Below are positions 1-7,774 of a stretch of DNA of 64,000 bases, in pieces. The stretch lies in NCBI GenBank assembly GCA_013396755.1, contig VWZF01003192.1, positions 501,720-565,719 of the forward strand. The letters run 5' to 3'. The position numbers were made by a program, and so were the translations under genes. Positions within the stretch are counted from its first letter, which is position 1; every line of letters begins with the position of its first letter. The notes beneath the pieces were generated by a model, which was not told where the DNA came from, did not search any database, and saw nothing but the letters and a program-made list of their open reading frames with translations. The stretch is from Sclerurus mexicanus (Eukaryota > Chordata > Aves > Passeriformes > Furnariidae).

Positions 1-68
1 TGTGCTTGTTAGAGCAACTGTAGTTATTCCACAGTCACAGGGGGCAATGTGGAAGTGATGCAAAAGCA
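1..68 (+). pseudogene. 3' tail of an immunoglobulin lambda V pseudogene with relic 23-spacer RSS (psiV-A)
   Basis: The window starts at a TGT that aligns with the conserved second cysteine of the intact V downstream. In that frame a TAG falls at 10-12, so this copy is not functional. The coding tail ends at 29. It is followed by a heptamer-like CACAGTC (30-36), exactly 23 bases of spacer (37-59) and a nonamer-like GCAAAAGCA (60-68). The spacer shares the GGAAGTGAT block with the intact V. Most of this V lies left of the window. The label as a V segment rests on alignment with the V at 1584-1910. Confidence 0.72.
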
Positions 69-245
69 TCCTGCTCTTGCAGACATGTCAGGAGTCTCTG
101 CTGTGCCAGCTTGAGGGTGTGGCAGGTCCCCACCATGGCCCTGCCCTTGCTGCCCTGCGCTGAAGGTGGCTGTGCCTGCTGTCCCAGCTCAGACATCCCT
201 TAGGGCCCCAGGTCTGTGCCCATACCCTGACATTTTGGTAAGGCA
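69..245 (+). repeat. V 3'-flank duplication unit, copy 1
   Basis: The flank after psiV-A (for example GGGCCCCAGGTCTGTGCC near 202) is repeated after the other two V segments at about 1916-1960 and 2503-2548. A further block (roughly 88-135, GTCTCTGCTGTGCC and following) is shared with the flank of the second pseudogene (about 2428-2475) but is missing after the intact V. The three V segments therefore arose by tandem duplication of V plus flank. Confidence 0.6.
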
Positions 246-1250
246 TCTACAGCACTTGGGAACATACTAATCTCCATGGCCACATTACTCATGGCAAGAG
301 TCCAAACCAAAGAGGAGGAGAAGGAGTCTGTCTGTCACTGTTCTGGCTGGGACACCAGTGCTGATCAAGGTCGTGGTAAATCCCAGCATGGGAAAAGAGA
401 GATATGAGCCCATCATCGCCCCAGGGTCCCTTGGACACTTCCTGCTGCTGCTCCTGCTTGGACACAGTGCAGGAGCAGCACATGTGTCTGTGAGGCAGTT
501 CCTGTCTTGGGGTATTTGCTCTGCTCCAGCAGGTCCCCTCTGTGCTGCCCACCCAGAGACAGCCCTGCAGCCCTGCCCTGACCAAGCCAGCTGGAATCCC
601 AGTGCCCCAGGCACTCTGGGACTGGCATAGTGAGGACAGGGAGGGTCGTGGGGGAAGTGGAATTTCCCTCCAGGGGAACCACCCTTGGTCTGGGACACCC
701 AAGATCCCTGTTCCCTGAGTCAGAGCAGGACTGGCCAGGGCTGCCCCAGTTCTGGCTGCCTCGGCCAAGCACCAGCCCATTGGGCTCATGACCAGCTCAC
801 AGGGAGGCATTACTGTACCCCAGGAATCGGTGCGGGACTGCTTCCCTTGTTCTGGGGACTGAATGCCTGGGAAGAGCAAAGGTCTCAAGTGCTGCATCGG
901 GGTAGGCAGGGGAAGAGTCAGGGCAGAAAAGCAGGAAATCAAGGGGATACCTTATGTGCCATAGGACACCCATAGGAGGAAAAAATTACAAGAGTACAGA
1001 GTGCTGGGGCTTGGCATTGTCCCAGCCCCAATTGCTGGCACTTGTGGCAGCTCCTTTCTCCCTCTGCCCCCCAAACCCATCTTTATCTTGCCCTTTGGCC
1101 CTTGAACATGCAGAGACTCCACCTGAGCTGGGCATGAGATGTCTGTGCTGGCGGATTTTGGCTTGAAGCTGAGAAGTGTTTCCACTGCGTGCCCAGGGAC
1201 AAGCCCTGCTGCATCTAGAGTGTTGAGGTTGGCTGTGGAACAGAGAGGGA
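246..1250. other. Intergenic spacer upstream of the intact lambda V
   Basis: About 1 kb with no recognisable V, leader or repeat on either strand. Open frames here lack start context and family features and look like chance frames in GC-rich DNA. It separates psiV-A from the promoter of the intact V. Confidence 0.5.
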
Positions 1251-1298
1251 GGTAGGAAGTGAGGCGTGGGCAGGATCCGGCTGAGAGCGCAGGGTCAG

Positions 1299-1342
1299 AT
1301 TTGCATGGAGGGGCCGTGTCCTGGGCAGGCGGGGGCTTAAAA
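1299..1342 (+). promoter_or_regulatory. Immunoglobulin V promoter: octamer and TATA-like box
   Basis: A perfect octamer ATTTGCAT lies at 1299-1306, the OCT1/OCT2 element that defines immunoglobulin V promoters (light-chain orientation). A TATA-like TTAAAA sits at 1337-1342, about 31 bases downstream. The leader ATG at 1406 follows 64 bases after that. Spacing and order match light-chain V promoters and support B-cell expression of the V that follows. Confidence 0.82.
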
Positions 1343-1405
1343 GGGTGTCAGGATCCAGGGCACAGCCCCATCAGGGCGAGGACGCGGATCTGGTGGGATC
1401 ACACC

Positions 1406-1871
1406 ATGGCCTGGGTCCCTCTCCTCCTCGTGGCGCTCGCCCACAGCTCAGGTGCCATGGCCAGACTCGCTACACCCAGATGGGACCTTTGGGCACAGGA
1501 GTCCCAGCCTTCTGCCCAGGGAGGGCTGTGCTCCTGAGGCACTGACTGACCCATGTCTTCTCCTCTCTTCTCTTCCTCTCCAGGTTCCCTGGTCCAGGCA
1601 GCATCCATAAGTCAGCCATCCTCGGTGTCAGCCAATGTGGGAGAAACCGTCAGGATCACCTGCTCGGGGAGTAGCAACAGTGTTTATGGCTGGTTCCAGC
1701 AGAAGGTCCCTGGCACTGCCCCTGTCACTGTGATCTATTGGAACGACCGGAGACCCTCGGACATCCCTTCACGATTCTCTGGCTCCTCGGGCACCTTAAC
1801 CATCACTGGGGTCCAAGCCGAGGACGAGGCTGTCTATTTCTGTGGTGGCTACGACAGCAGCAGTACTGCTG
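1406..1871 (+). CDS. Intact immunoglobulin lambda variable segment (leader exon plus V exon)
   Basis: Two exons: leader 1406-1451 (starts MAWVPLLLVALAHSS) and V exon 1584-1871, with a GT donor at 1452 and a pyrimidine-rich CAG acceptor ending at 1583. The leader finishes GSLVQA, typical of avian lambda chains. The V domain shows framework 1 SQPSSVSANVGETVRITC with the first disulfide Cys, GWFQQK with the core Trp, the IPSRFSGS strand, and AEDEAVYFC with the second Cys. CDR3 begins GGYDSSSTA. The frame is open from ATG to the heptamer. The loop after RFSGS is four codons shorter than in the downstream pseudogene. Joined to J and C it would encode the light chain of B-cell receptor and antibody. 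This is the only intact V in the window, as expected of birds, where a single V is rearranged and then diversified by gene conversion. Confidence 0.9.
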
Positions 1872-1910
1872 CACAGTGTTACAGAGCAATGGGGAAGTGA
1901 TATAAAAACC
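1872..1910 (+). other. 23-spacer recombination signal of the intact V
   Basis: Consensus heptamer CACAGTG (1872-1878), a spacer of exactly 23 bases (1879-1901) and nonamer ATAAAAACC (1902-1910), one base from the consensus ACAAAAACC. This is the RAG recognition signal that pairs under the 12/23 rule with the J signal at 4152-4179. Confidence 0.93.
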
Positions 1911-2017
1911 TTCAGGTTCTTAGAACCCCAGGACTGTGACCATTCCCTGACATTTGAGGAAGTTATGTCCCACCTGTGCCTGCACGCAGAGTTATCCCAT
2001 CATTGTTCCCCTCCCCG
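1911..2017 (+). repeat. V 3'-flank duplication unit, copy 2
   Basis: The sequence TTCTTAGAACCCCAGGACTG and following, at about 1917-1960, matches the flanks of psiV-A (about 197-240) and psiV-B (about 2503-2548). It lies much closer to its RSS than in the two pseudogenes, because roughly 100 bases of flank shared by them are absent here. Confidence 0.55.
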
Positions 2018-2406
2018 TGGAGGGCTGTGCTCCATGAACACTGGTTAACACCACTCTTCTGCCCTCTCTCCTCTCCCTCTCCAAGTTTCCTCATCCTGGC
2101 AGTGCTGTATAATCTCTCCTCAGTGTGAGCCATCCTTGGAGAAACCATTAAGATCACCTGCTCTGGGGGTAATGCCGGTAGATATTTTGGTTGGTACCAG
2201 CAGAAGATCCCTGGCAGTGGCCCTGTCACTGTCATCTATGGGGACACCAAGAGACCCTCAGAGATCCCTTCACGATTCTCTGGATCTGCATCCAGCTCCG
2301 TGGGCACATTAACCATCACTGGGGTCCAAGCTGAAGATGAGGCTGTCTATTCCCGTGGTAATGCTGCCACACTGCCACACAGCAAAGGGGAAGTGATACA
2401 AGAACT
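2018..2406 (+). pseudogene. Immunoglobulin lambda V pseudogene between V and J (psiV-B), with 23-spacer RSS
   Basis: Homology to the intact V begins inside the leader intron (GGAGGGCTGTGCTCC near 2021) and runs through the V exon (about 2085-2367). No leader exon or octamer is visible, so the copy is 5'-truncated. The acceptor is CCAAG instead of CCAGG. Framework 1 is frameshifted, and the second disulfide Cys is CGT (Arg, 2354-2356) preceded by Ser instead of Phe. Framework 2 (GWYQQKIPGSGP), a D-T-K-R-P-S CDR2 and framework 3 are well preserved. It retains heptamer-like CACACTG (2368-2374), a 23-base spacer and nonamer-like ACAAGAACT (2398-2406). It could serve as a sequence donor but cannot encode a chain. 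Confidence 0.87.
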
Positions 2407-2550
2407 TTCCACCATGGCAGGGGCCAGTCAGGGGTCTCTGCTGTCCCTGCTTGATGGCGGGGCAGGTCCTCATTGTGGCTCTGCCATTCACTGAAAGTTG
2501 TTGTTCCTTAGAGCCCCAGGTCTGTGCCCATCTCCTGTCATTTCGGCAGG
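2407..2550 (+). repeat. V 3'-flank duplication unit, copy 3
   Basis: The flank after psiV-B matches the flank of psiV-A over two blocks: AGTCAGGGGTCTCTGCTGTC and following at about 2427-2475, and GAGCCCCAGGTCTGTGCCCA near 2511-2530. It marks the third copy of the duplicated V unit. Confidence 0.6.
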
Positions 2551-3117
2551 GGATGACCCCCAGGTGCCCTGTCCTGTTACATGCTGCGCATCCAAGGTCC
2601 CGTGTCCTTTCTGGCTGCCACCCCAGGCTCTGCTGGCTGCCTCCCTGCCCAGTTTCAGTCCAGCTGCACCAGGAGTCTCTGGGCACTGGTCAAGTACAGC
2701 CCCAGCACATGCTCATTGCAGCCTAAACACAAGCAATTTCTGGAGGTGGATGTTTGCACAAGCCATGCCAGGGCAGTTTCAGGTCTGTTTATGTTGAAGG
2801 GCTACTGGGCACATTCTTCCCTTTCCCTTCTCATTTGCTTCTCCATGCACATGGCAGTACCAGAGAGTGCCCCGTGTGCCTCTGCTGCTCAGTCCTGGCC
2901 ACCAGGACACAGCAGTTGTGCAGAGCCTCCCCAGTGCCCCCCTGGGACCAGCACCCCCTCACCTGTCTCTGTTCCTGCCGATGCCTCATGCCACACAGGT
3001 GCTGAAGGGCCAACACCCCTGGTACACCCAGCACAGCCTCTGTCCTCCTCCATGCCTCTCTCCAAGGGCAAGAGCTGTATCAAAGAGCTGAACATTGTCC
3101 TTCTGTTTTGTCCCCCC
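2551..3117. other. V-J intervening sequence, first part, no recognised gene
   Basis: GC-rich single-copy-looking DNA. Open frames overlap on both strands without family features. Nothing resembling a V, J or known repeat was seen. Confidence 0.5.
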
Positions 3118-3420
3118 ATAAAATGAAAGTGAAATCCCATTGCAGTCTGAGAAATGCTCAGAAACACGTCATCTCCAACAGAGGGCACTGGCTTCAGCTA
3201 AGCGCTGTGCATAGAAAATTGCAGTGATTTCTTTCTTATTTTTTGGCTAGTTTCAGACTTTGCAACAAAGCATAAGCTTTCCCAGAGGCAAAGCAAACCT
3301 CTGAAACAGGAAGTGTCTCAAACCACAGAGTCTTTGAAGTGTCACCTATTTTCTAGTGACTGAGGAAGTTCGCTGACTCTGCCTCTTTCTATAACCACTT
3401 GCACAAACCACAGCATTTGA
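3118..3420. promoter_or_regulatory. Candidate lymphoid regulatory element in the V-J interval
   Basis: Within 300 bases there is an interferon-regulatory-type GAAAGTGAAA (3125-3134), ETS-type ACAGGAAGTG (3306-3315) and AGGAAGT (3363-3369), and RUNX-type AACCACA (3321-3327) and AACCACAG (3406-3413), with a weaker AACCACT at 3393. The flanking DNA is less GC-rich. IRF, ETS and RUNX factors act together in B-cell enhancers, and the chicken lambda V-J interval is known to carry control elements. The function here is inferred from motif clustering only. Confidence 0.4.
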
Positions 3421-4151
3421 ATATGTGTGAGTTCAATATACATTGGTGCCACTGACATTCAGCACTCCAAGAGCTTGTTTGCTCCGAGCTGAGCACCCGG
3501 TGCTCTGCAAGGTTGGTGAGACTGGCACTGCAGCCAAGCCTTCTGAGGGGAATTTTAAGTTAATTGGTTTTAGCCTCTCAAGGGGGTTGCCTCCCCAGCA
3601 CAGGGCACCCTGACACAGCTGCTGTGAGGAGGCTAGCCCACCTGCCAGGCACTGAAAATCGTGCCCAGATAAGGACGTGGGCTCTGCCAGGGTCTGGTTT
3701 TGCCCTGGGCAGCAGGGCCAGGCTGCAGAGTGGCATGGGTGTTGGGAGAAGGGGTCCCTTATGAAACCATGTCACCTAAGCCAGCACTGGTGGGAGGCGG
3801 GACATATGGTTGGTGCCTGAGGTTTACCCACACACGTACTGTCTGATGGCTGGCGGTCACCATTTGCCAGTGGCCGCAGCCACGGTGTGGCCTGAGGGGT
3901 GAAAGGACAGTGGCCAGCACCCCTTCAGAGCAGCCCACAGCTGCCTGCATGGCAGCAGTGCGGGTCGAGACAAGGTGCTGCCTGTCGTGCCCCGAGGACG
4001 CCACAAGCACCATGCATCCAGCCTGCTGTGTCCATCGGGACCCCTCCAGCCCATCCCCTTCATCCTGCTGCATCCACTGGGACGGCTCCATGCCATCAGC
4101 TCCGTCCTGTCACATCTGTGGGGCCCACGACTGCTCTGCCACGGGCCGGGA
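3421..4151. other. V-J intervening sequence, second part
   Basis: No gene, V segment or repeat recognised. Several open frames on both strands run into the J region but are chance readings; none has a plausible start, domain or splice structure. Confidence 0.5.
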
Positions 4152-4179
4152 GGTTTTTGCATGGCCACGTACCACTGTG
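4152..4179 (+). other. 12-spacer recombination signal of J-lambda
   Basis: Nonamer GGTTTTTGC (4152-4160), a 12-base spacer (4161-4172) and a perfect heptamer CACTGTG (4173-4179) lie immediately 5' of J. It pairs with the 23-spacer signal at 1872-1910 for deletional V-J joining of segments in the same orientation. Confidence 0.94.
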
Positions 4180-4217
4180 TGGTATATTCGGGGCCGGGAC
4201 CATGCTGACCGTCCGAG
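4180..4217 (+). CDS. Immunoglobulin lambda joining segment (single J)
   Basis: After the heptamer, the frame reads GIFGAGTMLTVR plus one base, matching the FGxGT beta-bulge motif of light-chain J segments. It ends at G4217 with a consensus donor GTGAGT (4218-4223), donating the first base of the initial Gly codon of C-lambda. No second J was found, in keeping with the single J of avian lambda loci. Confidence 0.93.
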
Positions 4218-4223
4218 GTGAGT

Positions 4224-4808
4224 CGCCGTCTTCTTCTCGGTCTTTCCTTCCCCGCCACGAAATTGTGACGTTTTGGCGATTTTTGGCGATTTGGGGTTTT
4301 TTCTCGGACTTGGCGCTGGGCTGGGGTCTGCCGCCCGCTCAGGGACAGGCACGAGCGCGGCATTTTGGGCTGTGTTTTGTCCCTGCGGGCTCTGAGGACT
4401 CCGGCGCGCGCCACGGAGGGTTTGGGGGGTATTTTCTGACAGGAAAGATCTTAAAATTTGTCCGGGAAATGTGTCCGAGGTCTCATGAAGAGGGAAACTC
4501 GGGTTTAGGTCTTCAAAAGAGGCAACTTTTGCCTTTCTTAGAGAAATTTTCAGTGTAAAGTCTAAGTCCTCCACTCTTAGTCCTGAGGACTAAGTCTGTC
4601 CCACTCGGTGGGAGAAAGGGGCTCCTCTGAGGGTCCCGTGGCCGCGGGTGCGGGTGCTGCCAAAGGGGACCCCGTCCTTGGCCGTGAGCAGCCTGCAGTC
4701 ACCCCGACTTTGTGTAAGAACAGCGCGACCCTGGGTTCTTAAACGAAAAATTTCAGGGTAAATTAGAGAGCCCGTTGTCCAGGTAAGACACGTCAAAGCC
4801 GGAGATCA
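4224..4808 (+). other. J-C intron, first part
   Basis: Intronic, GC-rich at first and more mixed after about 4440. No further J, C or repeat recognised. Confidence 0.5.
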
Positions 4809-5191
4809 ATGTGTTGAAAGTGCTGCTGCAAATGTCATTTGTCTGTCTTTGTCTGTAATTTTGAATTTGGTCAAAAATCCAAATGTGAAGCAAATTGCTG
4901 GGGACTAATATCGAGAAAAATTGTTCTTTGCCCGTTTTTCAGCAGAAATTTTTAATGGTGGTGTCATTCTGGTTTTTTAATAGAGGTAGAGATAGAAATA
5001 GAGAGACAAAGAAAGATAGAGACACTGCATTGGAGGAGGCAGCAGAACCAGCTCAGAAAGACCAAATATCTCTTCTCCGTCTTTCTTTGGGTGATTCTTA
5101 GTTGTGCTTTCTCTGAGACAAGTCTGAAAGTGTCTGAAAGCAGAACTGGGCAGAAAACAGGGTAGTTTGTCTGAGAAGTTTGTTTTTTTAA
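4809..5191 (+). repeat. Copy A of duplicated J-C intron block (probable assembly duplication)
   Basis: This block repeats at 5410-5805 almost base for base; the only clear difference is a 5-base insertion in the second copy near 5466. It ends in a poly-A run and then a single N at 5192, a sign of an artificial join. Both copies therefore probably represent one intron segment. Confidence 0.8.
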
Positions 5192-5192
5192 A
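5192..5192. other. Single-N join
   Basis: An isolated N between a poly-A run and a TA repeat. It marks where duplicated intron copy A is joined to a fragment that belongs next to C-lambda. Confidence 0.75.
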
Positions 5193-5408
5193 AAAAAAAA
5201 ANTATATATATATAAATTATATATATATTTCCCAAATCTAAATGCATTGAAGTTGTAAGTGTGAAGCTCTGGGCTGTGGGAAGTGGGGAGTTTCTGGGTA
5301 GTGCCAGCTGGAGGCAGGGGCTGTGGAGGGGCACAGGGCCCCCTCGGACCCCACGCATCTCTCCCCCTCGCAGGCCAGCCCGTTGTCGCTCCCACTGTCC
5401 ATCTCTTC
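5193..5408 (+). CDS. Duplicate intron end plus the 5' start of the C-lambda exon
   Basis: The segment repeats 6253-6491 and supplies what the gap at 6418-6471 hides. That is a pyrimidine-rich acceptor ending CAG at 5373 and the first 35 exon bases (5374-5408), which read, with the G donated by J, GQPVVAPTVHLF. It then stops at an N (5409). The overlap with the downstream copy is CTCCCACTGTCCATCTCTTC (5389-5408 and 6472-6491). Only 5374-5408 is coding. It is a displaced copy of the real exon start and not a second C gene. Confidence 0.8.
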
Positions 5409-5409
5409 N
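5409..5409. other. Single-N join
   Basis: An isolated N truncates the C-lambda exon start and joins it to the second copy of intron block A. Confidence 0.75.
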
Positions 5410-5805
5410 ATGTGTTGAAAGTGCTGCTGCAAATGTCATTTGTCTGTCTTTGTCTGTAATTTTGAAAAGAATTTGGTCAAAAATCCAAATGTGAAGCAAA
5501 TTGCTGGGGACTAATATCGAGAAAAATTGTTCTTTGCCCGTTTTTCAGCAGAAATTTTTAATGGTGGTGTCATTCTGGTTTTTTAATAGAGGTAGAGATA
5601 GAAATAGAGAGACAAAGAAAGATAGAGACACTGCATTGGAGGAGGCAGCAGAACCAGCTCAGAAAGACCAAATATCTCTTCTCCGTCTTTCTTTGGGTGA
5701 TTCTTAGTTGTGCTTTCTCTGAGACAAGTCTGAAAGTGTCTGAAAGCAGAACTGGGCAGAAAACAGGGTAGTTTGTCTGAGAAGTTTGTTTTTTTAAAAA
5801 AAAAA
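5410..5805 (+). repeat. Copy B of duplicated J-C intron block
   Basis: Near-identical to 4809-5191, including the poly-A tract. This copy continues without an N into the AT-rich tract, so it is probably the better-placed one. Confidence 0.8.
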
Positions 5806-5834
5806 AATTGCCTTTCAAGAAGAAAAAAATTGCT

Positions 5835-6239
5835 TTAGGGCAGATAACTAGAGATTTAGTTATGCATATTATAAATAAAAATATAAAATGTAATATAATT
5901 TATATTATATGAAATATATAAATGCATAAATGCTTGTTATATGCCTTTTATGTAATTATACATATATTCATATCTACTACATAGGTATGCATATTGCATA
6001 CTTTATAGATGTGATCTATAATACACATATATTATCTATATTCACTGTATATATAATGTATAATATGCATATGCACTTATATGTACAGATAGTGTATACA
6101 AAACATACATACAAGTATGAATGGGACATGTGGGTATTACACACATGTATATGCACATAATTTTAATATAAATTTATATTGAAATATATATATTTAATAT
6201 ATAAATATATTTATATAAATTTTCTGTATAAATTATATG

Positions 6240-6276
<37 letters not shown>

Positions 6277-6290
6277 TATATATATATTTC
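5835..6290. repeat. AT-rich low-complexity tract with (AT)n microsatellite
   Basis: About 450 bases of very AT-rich DNA full of TATA, ATATTTA and similar short units, ending in an uninterrupted (AT)n run at about 6246-6272. It is absent from the collapsed copy at 5192. The simple repeat probably caused the assembly break in this intron. Confidence 0.85.
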
Positions 6291-6417
6291 CCAAATCTAA
6301 ATGCATTGAAGTTGTAAGTGTGAAGCTCTGGGCTGTGGGAAGTGGGGAGTTTCTGGGTAGTGCCAGCTGGAGGCAGGGGCTGTGGAGGGGCACAGGGCCC
6401 CCTCGGACCCCACGCAT

Positions 6418-6471
6418 NNNNNNNNNNNNNNNNNNNNNNNNNNNNNNNNNNNNNNNNNNNNNNNNNNNNNN
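6418..6471. other. Assembly gap (54 N) over the C-lambda splice acceptor and exon start
   Basis: N run flanked by sequence that also occurs contiguously at 5193-5408. In that copy only 30 bases lie between the flanks, and they contain the acceptor and the first exon codons. So the gap length is nominal and the missing sequence is present elsewhere in the window. Confidence 0.9.
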
Positions 6472-6779
6472 CTCCCACTGTCCATCTCTTCCCGCCGTCC
6501 TTCGAAGAGATCTCGAAGAATGGCAAAGCCACCCTGGTGTGTCTGATGGAGAACTTCTACCCCAGCCCTGTGAAAGTGGAGTGGTCGGCTGACGGCTCCC
6601 CCATCACCACGAACGTGGTGACCAGTCCGTCGCAGCGGCAGAGCAACAACCAGTACATGGCCAGCAGTTACCTGTCGCTGGAGGCCAGCCAGTGGAACAT
6701 TTACGACTCTGTCTCCTGCAAGGTCACCCACGAGACTGGCCCTGTGGTGAAGACGGTGAACAGATCTCAGTGCTCCTAG
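6472..6779 (+). CDS. Immunoglobulin lambda constant region exon (body; 5' end in gap)
   Basis: Encodes the single lambda constant domain, which pairs with heavy-chain CH1. The frame shows KATLVCLMENFYPSPVKVEW (first intradomain Cys and the core Trp), SQRQSNNQYMASSYLSLEA, and VSCKVTHETGPVVKT (second Cys). It ends SQCS with the interchain Cys next to last, before TAG at 6777-6779. With 15 bases from 5374-5388 and the G from J, the exon is exactly 324 bases (107 residues plus stop), the expected length. No second C exon is supported. A poly(A) signal lies 150 bases downstream. Confidence 0.95.
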
Positions 6780-6928
6780 CCCCAATGGGACCCCCTCGCA
6801 CCCGCCGGCCCTTTGCCGGCTCCCTCCCTCCTCCCCACTTCGGGGACAGCGGCTCCCTCCTGCCGCACATGTCTCTCCCCACGTCCCCCCGTCCCCTGCT
6901 CCTGTCCCCCCACTCTGAGTGTCAGACA

Positions 6929-6934
6929 AATAAA
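6929..6934 (+). terminator. Poly(A) signal of the lambda light-chain gene
   Basis: AATAAA 150 bases after the C-lambda stop, following a C-rich 3'UTR and followed within about 30-50 bases by GT-rich sequence (GCTGGCTCAG, TGTCTCTGTGTCC). Confidence 0.85.
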
Positions 6935-6959
6935 CACCGACACTGAACTAGCGCTGGCT

Positions 6960-7770
6960 CAGCATCCCTGTCTCTGTGTCCTTCCAACGCGCCTGCTCCC
7001 CTTGCATTGGCTGGTGTCAGCCCAGTGGCACCAGTATGGAGGGTGGGGTGGGAACACAGACGTGCATATACACACACTTCTATTGAGGGGGCTCTGTGCA
7101 GCTTTTGCTCAATCCTGGGGACCCCAATGAATGCCCCTGGCACTGCCAAGACCAGGGGATGATCAGCCCAGGGCACAGCCTGCTCTAAGCCCCCATGCCA
7201 TCATCAAGCACATGGCTGTGCCATCCTCATCCCTTGACCGCTGGCTCTGGGTGCCTTGCAGGAACACATGACCTGTGGTGAGGGCATGGCCAGCCATGTG
7301 CCTTTGCCACCAGCCCTGGCTCTGCCTCCATTTCCTCAGTCACCCCCGCACTTCCCAGAACAGGAATGCCGGTTTAGCCACCAATGAAGCACATACACTG
7401 GTCTGGTCCTTGCACCCTGTGCCACAGCAGAGTGGGCTCCTGCATGCCACTTGCCCCATCCCCATCCCCAGTACAGCTCTGGGGAAGTTTCCCCATGGCC
7501 CTGCACATGGAGGGGCTGAGAGCCATGGCTATGCTGAGAGTGCCAGTGCTCTGCTCTGCCAACCCATCAGAGCAGCCAGGACCCACCCCAGAGACAGGGC
7601 GTGGGAGCGCCCAGCCATGCTGTGTTCAATTCCGGGGAATATGCCCCTCACCAGCCTCCTGGGAAAGGGGGGATGGCCCCACCACATCCTCCTCCCCAAG
7701 CTGTGCCAGTGAGATGCCTCACTCCACCAGGTTTTGGGTTGGCACATGTCCCGGCAGGTGCCTTCTGGGG
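6960..7770. other. Intergenic sequence 3' of C-lambda
   Basis: GC-rich DNA with overlapping chance frames; no gene or repeat recognised. Confidence 0.45.
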
Positions 7771-7774
7771 GCAC

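Noticed and set aside
2300..2494. Frame containing GTLTITGVQAEDEAVY as a possible functional V
   Set aside because: The second Cys is Arg, framework 1 is frameshifted and there is no leader. It is part of psiV-B.
3857..4574. Frames of 150-220 codons around the J segment
   Set aside because: They run through the J recombination signal and intron on both strands without features. The J reading in its proper frame explains the only conserved part.
4895..5707. Two identical 68-codon frames (4895-5101 and 5501-5707)
   Set aside because: Identical because the intron block is duplicated in the assembly; no splice sites or family features.
5374..6779. Two C-lambda genes
   Set aside because: The first copy holds only the 35 exon bases that fall in or beside the gap of the second, with identical flanks. 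This is one exon split by a misassembly.
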